DNA of 64,000 bases from Bifidobacterium pullorum subsp. gallinarum (GTDB taxonomy: Bacteria; Actinomycetota; Actinomycetes; Actinomycetales; Bifidobacteriaceae), in contig NZ_JGYX01000007.1 in NCBI RefSeq assembly GCF_000741215.1, forward strand, positions 1 through 64,000, given 5' to 3'. Shown here in pieces: positions 59,156-64,000 of this stretch. Under the pieces are notes generated by a model. The model saw nothing but the letters and a program-made list of their open reading frames with translations, searched no databases and was not told the origin of the DNA. Position numbers and translations under genes: made by a program. Positions within the stretch are counted from its first letter, which is position 1. Every line of letters begins with the position of its first letter.

Positions 59156-61537
59156 ATGAAGATATTCATCGCTATGTTGCACAGGATACTCAACGTGTGC
59201 AAGCTCGTTCCCATGCTGCCGATCGTGATTGTGTCGGCTCTGCCCATTGCCCTGTTGTGGGATTTCCGTCCGTGGGATAAGCCGTTCTGGTTCGTCAATC
59301 CGAGCATCGGCCAATGGATCGTGATCGTGCTGGTCGCCTATACCGTCATCAACACGCTGCGCGGCATGATCGACGACATCCGCCACGGTCACGTCGGCGT
59401 CGACATCCTGGCGGTGGTTGCGCTGCTGTCCACGCTGGCGGTGGAGGAATACTGGGCCAGCTGGGTTGTGGTGCTGATGGTGTTCTCCGGTTCCGCCATC
59501 GAGGCCTACGCCGAGGACAAGGCCAAGAACAACCTGACCGCGCTGATGGAGGCCGCGCCGCAGATCGCCCACGTCGCCGACCTGCCGGGGGTGGGTTCCG
59601 GCGCGCATGCCGCGTCCGGATCCGACGACGATGCGCGGACGATGTCCCGCGTCGACCGGGTGATGGCCGCCGACGCCCCGGAACCGGATGCGCGGACGGC
59701 GGAGGATGCCGGCGCGGATATCGCCCACGCCCCGTACCGCACCGTGCCCGTGGACCAGGTGCGGCTGGGCGACGTGCTCATCGTGCTTCCCGGTGAAACC
59801 GTGCCCGTTGATGGTGAACTGCTCAGCGGTTCGGCCACGCTGGACCTGAGCAACATCAACGGCGAACCGGTGCCGCGCGAGGTGTTCGCCGGCGCACGCG
59901 TGATGTCCGGCGCCATCAACGGTTCGGCCACGCTGACCATGCGCGCCACCGAGCTCGCCCGCGATTCGCAGTACCAGCGCATCATCGAACTCGTCTCGTC
60001 CGCGCAGGAATCGCGCGCCACCGTGGTCAAAACCGCCGACCTGATGGCCGTGCCGTTCACGGTGATCTCCTTCGTCATCGCCTGCACCGCGTGGATCGTG
60101 TCCGCCGACCCGACCCGATTCGCGCAGGTGCTCGTGCTCGCCACCCCATGCCCGCTGCTGATCGCGGCGCCTGTGGCGTACATCGCCGGCACCGGACGGC
60201 TCGCCAAGGCCGGCATCATCATCAAGACGCAGGAGGTGCTGGAGAACCTCGGCCGCGTCTCGCATGTGTTCTTCGACAAAACCGGCACGCTGACCGTCAA
60301 GAAACCGCAGGTCGTGCGCGTGGAGATCGCCGGCGCGGAATCGTCCGACGTGGTGCCGCCGTCCGCGCAGGGTGCGTCGGCCTCCGCGCAATCCGGACGC
60401 CGGCCGTATACGGGGCTGGACGCCGACCATATCCTGATGTACGCCGGCGTTGTGGAATCGTATTCGGTGCATATCCTGGCTAAGGGCATCGCCACGGGCG
60501 GCACGGCCGTTATGGACCGGCTCAAGGAACGCGCCGCGAACGGTGAAACGCTGGCGGCGGAGGACGAATGGCTGGTGGATGCGCGCAGCTACCCGGTGGT
60601 CCGCGGCGTGACCGAGGACGCGGGCAACGGTGTCAGCGGCGAGGTCAACGGGCATCGGATCCGCGTGGGACGGTTCGCCTTCGTCACCGCGACGGAGGAT
60701 GGAACGGCTGCGGCTCAGACCGCGGCGACGCCGGATGTGGCGGGCCGTGGTGCGGCGGACGCCGGCGGTTTCCGGGCCACCGTTGACGCTGCGCGCAGGC
60801 GTCAGGAGGCCAAGGCATCGGCCCTGGCCGCGCGCAAGCTCACCGTGGCGCAGATGTTCGGCGAGCTCGCTCCCGACGAGATGGCCACCTATGTGGCGGT
60901 TGACGGCGAACTGGCGGCACGCATCGTGCTCAAGGACGTGCCGCGCGCCAATGCCAAGGAGTCCCTGGACAAGCTGCGTGGCATGGGTGTGGAGCGTCTG
61001 ACCATGCTGACCGGGGACAAGCGCGCCTCCGCGGACATCATCGCCTCGGAGGTCGGCATCAATGACGTGCATGCCGAGCTGTTCCCGGAGGGCAAGGTGC
61101 AGGCCATCATCGACGCGAAGCGGGAGAACCCGAAGCGTCAGCCGTGGTGGGACAAGCTGATTGCGCGGTTCGTGGGCGAATCGACCACGCGGTCCATCAC
61201 GATGATGGTGGGCGACGGCGTGAACGACGCCCCGGTGCTGGCGGCCGCCGATATCGGCATGGCCATCACCGACGGCACCTCGACCGCCGCCTCCGAATCC
61301 GCGCAGGTGGTGATCATGAATGATGACATCGCCGCCGTGCCGCGGGCCGTGGCCATCTCCCGGCGCACCAAGCGCGTGATGATCCAGGCCGTGTGCCTGG
61401 GGCTCGGACTGGCGCTGGTCGGCATGATCGCCGCCGCGTTCAACCTGATCCCGGTGGTCATCGGTGCGCTGATGCAGGAGGCCATCGACGTGGTGTCGAT
61501 CCTGTGGGCCCTGACCGCCCTGATCGACCGCGACTGA
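59156..61537 (+). CDS. P1B-type heavy metal translocating ATPase
   Basis: 793 residues, no N-terminal metal-binding (HMA) domain. Helices at both ends frame the usual elements: A-domain with SNINGEPVPREVFAGARVMSG, transport motif ATPCPLLIAAPVA, phosphorylation site FFDKTGTLT, and MLTGDKRASADIIASE and GDGVNDAPVLAAADIGMAI. The A-domain motif reads NGEP instead of TGES/TGEP. Two Ala/Asp-rich inserts (about 140-190 and 400-430) enlarge the cytoplasmic domains. Substrate uncertain; the TPCPL group is only loosely tied to zinc, cadmium or copper. AAGGAG precedes the ATG; single gene. Confidence 0.93.
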   Translation: MKIFIAMLHRILNVCKLVPMLPIVIVSALPIALLWDFRPWDKPFWFVNPSIGQWIVIVLVAYTVINTLRGMIDDIRHGHVGVDILAVVALLSTLAVEEYWASWVVVLMVFSGSAIEAYAEDKAKNNLTALMEAAPQIAHVADLPGVGSGAHAASGSDDDARTMSRVDRVMAADAPEPDARTAEDAGADIAHAPYRTVPVDQVRLGDVLIVLPGETVPVDGELLSGSATLDLSNINGEPVPREVFAGARVMSGAINGSATLTMRATELARDSQYQRIIELVSSAQESRATVVKTADLMAVPFTVISFVIACTAWIVSADPTRFAQVLVLATPCPLLIAAPVAYIAGTGRLAKAGIIIKTQEVLENLGRVSHVFFDKTGTLTVKKPQVVRVEIAGAESSDVVPPSAQGASASAQSGRRPYTGLDADHILMYAGVVESYSVHILAKGIATGGTAVMDRLKERAANGETLAAEDEWLVDARSYPVVRGVTEDAGNGVSGEVNGHRIRVGRFAFVTATEDGTAAAQTAATPDVAGRGAADAGGFRATVDAARRRQEAKASALAARKLTVAQMFGELAPDEMATYVAVDGELAARIVLKDVPRANAKESLDKLRGMGVERLTMLTGDKRASADIIASEVGINDVHAELFPEGKVQAIIDAKRENPKRQPWWDKLIARFVGESTTRSITMMVGDGVNDAPVLAAADIGMAITDGTSTAASESAQVVIMNDDIAAVPRAVAISRRTKRVMIQAVCLGLGLALVGMIAAAFNLIPVVIGALMQEAIDVVSILWALTALIDRD

Positions 61538-61606
61538 GCCGTCCGTTTCGTGAGGATTCGTTGAATGTCGCGCGGCCTGGGCCTAGTGCGATTCGAGGTG
61601 TTGCGC

Positions 61607-61612
61607 TAGGCT
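61607..61612 (+). promoter_or_regulatory. -10 element of a leaderless reductase transcript
   Basis: TAGGCT ends 6 bases before the GTG at 61619; no ribosome site. Confidence 0.5.
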
Positions 61613-61618
61613 GGTCGC

Positions 61619-63064
61619 GTGACTGAGAACAATGAACTTCGTATTGCCGTGATCGGCGCCGGCCCGGCTGGCGTCTACTCCTCCGATATCTTCCTGCGCC
61701 AGCTCAAGAAGACCGGCGCCGAGCTGGGATTGGGCGAGAACGCCCGCATCGATCTGTTCGAGAAGCTGCCCGTGCCGTTCGGCCTGGTCCGCTACGGCGT
61801 GGCCCCCGACCATCCGTCCATCAAGTTCATCGCCGACGCGTTGGAGAAGACGCTCGACAACCCGAACATCCACCTGTACTGCGATGTGGAGTTCGGCAAG
61901 GACGTGGCGCTGGACGAGCTGCTCGCCCGCTACGACGCCGTGCTGTTCGCCACCGGCGCCGTGGAGGACAAGCCGCTGGGCCTGCCCGGCGCCGACCTGG
62001 ATGGCGTGTACGGCGCCGCCAAGTTCGTGGAATGGTACGACGGCTATCCGACCGGTGCCCGCATCTGGCCGCTGGAGGCCGAGGAGGTCGCCGTGATCGG
62101 CGGCGGCAACGTGGCCATGGACGTGGCGCGCGAACTCATGCGCAACGCCGACGATCTCAAGGCCCGCACCGACATTCCCGACAACGTGTATGAGGGCATC
62201 AAGGCCAACAAGGCGCGCGTGCTGCACCTGTTCATCCGCCGTGGCGTGGCCCAGGCCAAGTTCTCGGTGCAGGAGCTGCGCGAGATGGAGAAGCTGCCCG
62301 GCGTGCAGCTGATCATCAACGAGGACGACTTCGAACTCGACGACGATACGATCGAGGAGGCCGGCAAGGACAAGCTCACCCGCCAGATGGTGGAGGAGCT
62401 GTTCGCCATCCGCGAGATGGCCGAGGACATGGAGGACGACGGCGACGTCGACTTCGAGGGCAACCCGGCCGACCGCAAGTACTACATCCATTTCAACTCC
62501 GCACCGACCGAGGTGCTGGGCGAGGGCGGCAAGGTTGCGGCGATCCGCGTGGAGCGCACCGAAACCGGCGCCGACGGCAGGATGCGCCGCACCGGCGAGT
62601 TCGAGGACTACCCGGTGCAGGCCGTGTACCATGCGATCGGTTACCAGCCGGCATCGGCCCCGGGCATCGCCTACGACCAGCGTCGCGCCCACCTGGCGAA
62701 CGCGAACGGCGACGGCCGCATCACCACCGAGGCCGAGGGCGGCGAGGTGCGTGAGCGCCTGTACGCCACCGGCTGGGCCAAGCGCGGCCCGGTCGGCCTG
62801 ATCGGCTCGACCAAGTCCGATGCGCTGATGATCGTGACCAACATGCTGGAGGACCTCTCTAAGGCCGCCGAGGGCGGGTGTGTGGCGCCGGACCGTGATC
62901 CGGAGTCGATTGACCGCCTGCTGGCCGAGCGCGGCGTCAAGCCGATCGACTTCGCCGGTTGGAAGAAGATCGATGCGTTCGAGCGTGCCGAGGGCGCGAA
63001 GGAAGGCCGCGAACACAAGAAGGTCATCGACCCCGACCAGATGCGCGAACTGGCCCACGCCTGA
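61619..63064 (+). CDS. fprA: FprA-type ferredoxin/adrenodoxin-NADP reductase
   Basis: 481 residues with GTG start: FAD site VIGAGPAGVYSSDIFL, the NADP site VAVIGGGNVAMDVARELM (near 158-175), the PFGLVRYGVAPDH segment, and GWAKRGPVGLIGSTKSDA at the end, all typical of adrenodoxin reductase-like FprA. It shuttles electrons between NADPH and ferredoxin. The C-terminal tail (about 440-481) contains an extra helical stretch EGAKEGREHKKVIDPDQMRELAHA. Single gene with a strong terminator. Confidence 0.95.
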   Translation: MTENNELRIAVIGAGPAGVYSSDIFLRQLKKTGAELGLGENARIDLFEKLPVPFGLVRYGVAPDHPSIKFIADALEKTLDNPNIHLYCDVEFGKDVALDELLARYDAVLFATGAVEDKPLGLPGADLDGVYGAAKFVEWYDGYPTGARIWPLEAEEVAVIGGGNVAMDVARELMRNADDLKARTDIPDNVYEGIKANKARVLHLFIRRGVAQAKFSVQELREMEKLPGVQLIINEDDFELDDDTIEEAGKDKLTRQMVEELFAIREMAEDMEDDGDVDFEGNPADRKYYIHFNSAPTEVLGEGGKVAAIRVERTETGADGRMRRTGEFEDYPVQAVYHAIGYQPASAPGIAYDQRRAHLANANGDGRITTEAEGGEVRERLYATGWAKRGPVGLIGSTKSDALMIVTNMLEDLSKAAEGGCVAPDRDPESIDRLLAERGVKPIDFAGWKKIDAFERAEGAKEGREHKKVIDPDQMRELAHA

Positions 63065-63146
63065 GTCTGGGCCGTTGGGCCGTTCGGCCGTTCGGCGGGT
63101 GATTCGCCGAACGGGATGACGTACGGACTGTGCGTGAACGTATGGA

Positions 63147-63193
63147 CGCTCACCGTTGCTTGGCTGCGGTCAAGCGACGGTGAGCGTTTTTTT
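63147..63193 (+). terminator. Intrinsic terminator after the reductase gene
   Basis: A 16-bp stem (63147-63162 with 63171-63186, one G-T pair) with an 8-base loop followed by seven T. A weaker hairpin lies just before it (63089-63113). Confidence 0.92.
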
Positions 63194-63233
63194 GTTCGGA
63201 GCGTACGTCCAGCAAATATCCAGCCAATAAATT

Positions 63234-63239
63234 TAGGCT
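63234..63239 (+). promoter_or_regulatory. -10 element of a leaderless htpX transcript
   Basis: TAGGCT ends 7 bases before the ATG at 63247, without ribosome site. Confidence 0.5.
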
Positions 63240-63246
63240 GAGCCGT

Positions 63247-64000
63247 ATGGAAGGCAATCTGCGGGTGCGCGGCCATTACAATGGCCTGAAAACAACGATG
63301 TTGTTCGCGCTGATGTGGGCCGTGATCATGCTGATCTGGTGGTTGACCGGCGGCAGTCGCGGCACGTTGGGCATTTATATCGTCATCGGGTTGGCGACCA
63401 CGTTCGGGTCCTACTGGTTCTCCGACAAACTCGCCATCGCCTCGATGCATGCGCGTGAGGTCTCCGAACAGGAGGCCCCGATGCTGTACAAGATCGTGCG
63501 CGAACTGTCCGCCAAAGCGGGCAAGCCGATGCCCCGCATCTACATCGCCCCCACCATGAGCCCCAACGCCTTCGCCACCGGCCGCAACGAACGGCATGCG
63601 GCGGTCTGCTGCACGCAGGGCATCCTGCAGATCCTCAATGAACGGGAGATTCGCGGCGTGCTCGGCCACGAGCTCATGCACGTTTACAACCGCGACATCC
63701 TGACCTCCGCCATCGCCTCCGCCATGGCCACCGTCATCACCTACCTCGGGTATTCGCTGATGTACTTCGGCGGCGCGCAACGGTACGACGACGACCGGGA
63801 CAACGGCGGCTCCGGCGCGTTCGGCCTGATCGGCGTGCTGCTGAGCGCCATCCTGGCGCCCATCGCCGCCTCGCTGATCCAGATGGCGATCTCCCGCACC
63901 CGCGAGTTCGACGCCGACGAGGACGGCAGCGCGCTGACCGGCGACCCGGAGGCCCTCGCCTCGGCGCTGAACAAGATCTCCTACGGCGCGCAGGCCAATC
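63247..64000 (+). CDS. htpX: Membrane metalloprotease HtpX, N-terminal part
   Basis: The gene starts at 63247 and runs off the window; 251 residues are visible. Two membrane helices (about 17-35 and 40-58), then the zinc protease domain with HELMHVYNRD (HExxH type) and AISRTREFDADEDG (third zinc ligand Glu), and SPNAFATGRN, are plain. HtpX removes damaged membrane proteins in envelope stress. The start follows from the family's usual N-terminus (MEGNLRVRGHYNGLKTTMLFALMW) and the upstream -10 box. Confidence 0.96.
   Translation, partial: MEGNLRVRGHYNGLKTTMLFALMWAVIMLIWWLTGGSRGTLGIYIVIGLATTFGSYWFSDKLAIASMHAREVSEQEAPMLYKIVRELSAKAGKPMPRIYIAPTMSPNAFATGRNERHAAVCCTQGILQILNEREIRGVLGHELMHVYNRDILTSAIASAMATVITYLGYSLMYFGGAQRYDDDRDNGGSGAFGLIGVLLSAILAPIAASLIQMAISRTREFDADEDGSALTGDPEALASALNKISYGAQAN

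Noticed and set aside
1..64000. CRISPR arrays
   Set aside because: No regularly spaced 25-40 bp repeats were seen; the only short arrays are the 16-mers at 12.5 kb and the 12-mers inside hsdS.

Overview
The window is high-GC Gram-positive (actinobacterial) chromosome, most probably Bifidobacterium. The main support is a complete cell-wall and cell-division signalling block (crgA, a DUF881 protein, a class E sortase, and fhaA-fhaB-pstP-rodA-pbpA-pknA-pknB) in the order known from Actinobacteria. DUF3073, a maltodextrin phosphorylase, bifidobacterial-style sugar ABC transport with a ROK regulator, many GTG starts, and about eight genes that look leaderless (TANNNT, 6-7 bases, then ATG or GTG) agree with this. 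The assignment rests on recognising families; no database search was run.

Layout. 1-0.4 kb: the 3' end of an IS256-family transposase, then an AT-rich repeat-bearing gap. 0.8-4.1 kb: a response regulator/histidine kinase pair divergent from a small ABC exporter. 4.2-12.1 kb: housekeeping genes (trpS, DUF3073, an SCP2-like protein, glgP, a rhomboid, a THUMP-like methyltransferase). 12.1-12.7 kb: a gene-free stretch with a dense DnaA-box cluster and three 16-bp repeats. 12.7-14.4 kb: an MFS transporter and a tiny membrane protein. 14.5-25.9 kb: the cell-wall/kinase block; its seven minus-strand genes overlap mostly by 4 bases. 26-34.7 kb: S9 peptidase, alpha/beta hydrolase, mscL, a prolyl-tRNA-editing-like protein, a methyltransferase with an internal deletion, a DMT permease, an Nramp transporter and a small P-loop kinase. 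34.8-36.2 kb: two XRE regulators and a DUF2975 protein around a perfect inverted repeat. 36.4-42.9 kb: a sugar ABC system (lipoprotein, double ATPase, permease) with a ROK regulator and a second, single-domain ATPase.

44.1-54.2 kb is an accessory island between tRNA-Ile(UAU) and tRNA-Leu(CAG). It holds a HAD-like protein fused to a phage-type zinc-ribbon domain, an unknown protein, an oriT-like set of four inverted repeats followed by a MobC-like gene, a DUF4238 protein, and a type I restriction-modification operon (hsdM-hsdS-hsdR) whose hsdS has 12-bp tandem repeats in its central spacer. No relaxase or integrase is visible, so the mobile part looks decayed. 54.3-64 kb returns to core genes: nitroreductase, tgt, an HtrA protease, a P1B-type ATPase, a ferredoxin-NADP reductase and the start of htpX, which runs off the window.

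How they work together: FhaA/FhaB, PstP, PknA and PknB form the phospho-signalling circuit that controls the RodA-PbpA wall-synthesis pair, with CrgA linking to the divisome. The strongest leads for something undescribed are the DnaA-box/16-mer locus at 12.3-12.6 kb, the palindrome array before mobC, the HAD/zinc-ribbon fusion directly behind a tRNA gene, and the DUF4238 gene with a short coupled leader next to the restriction system.
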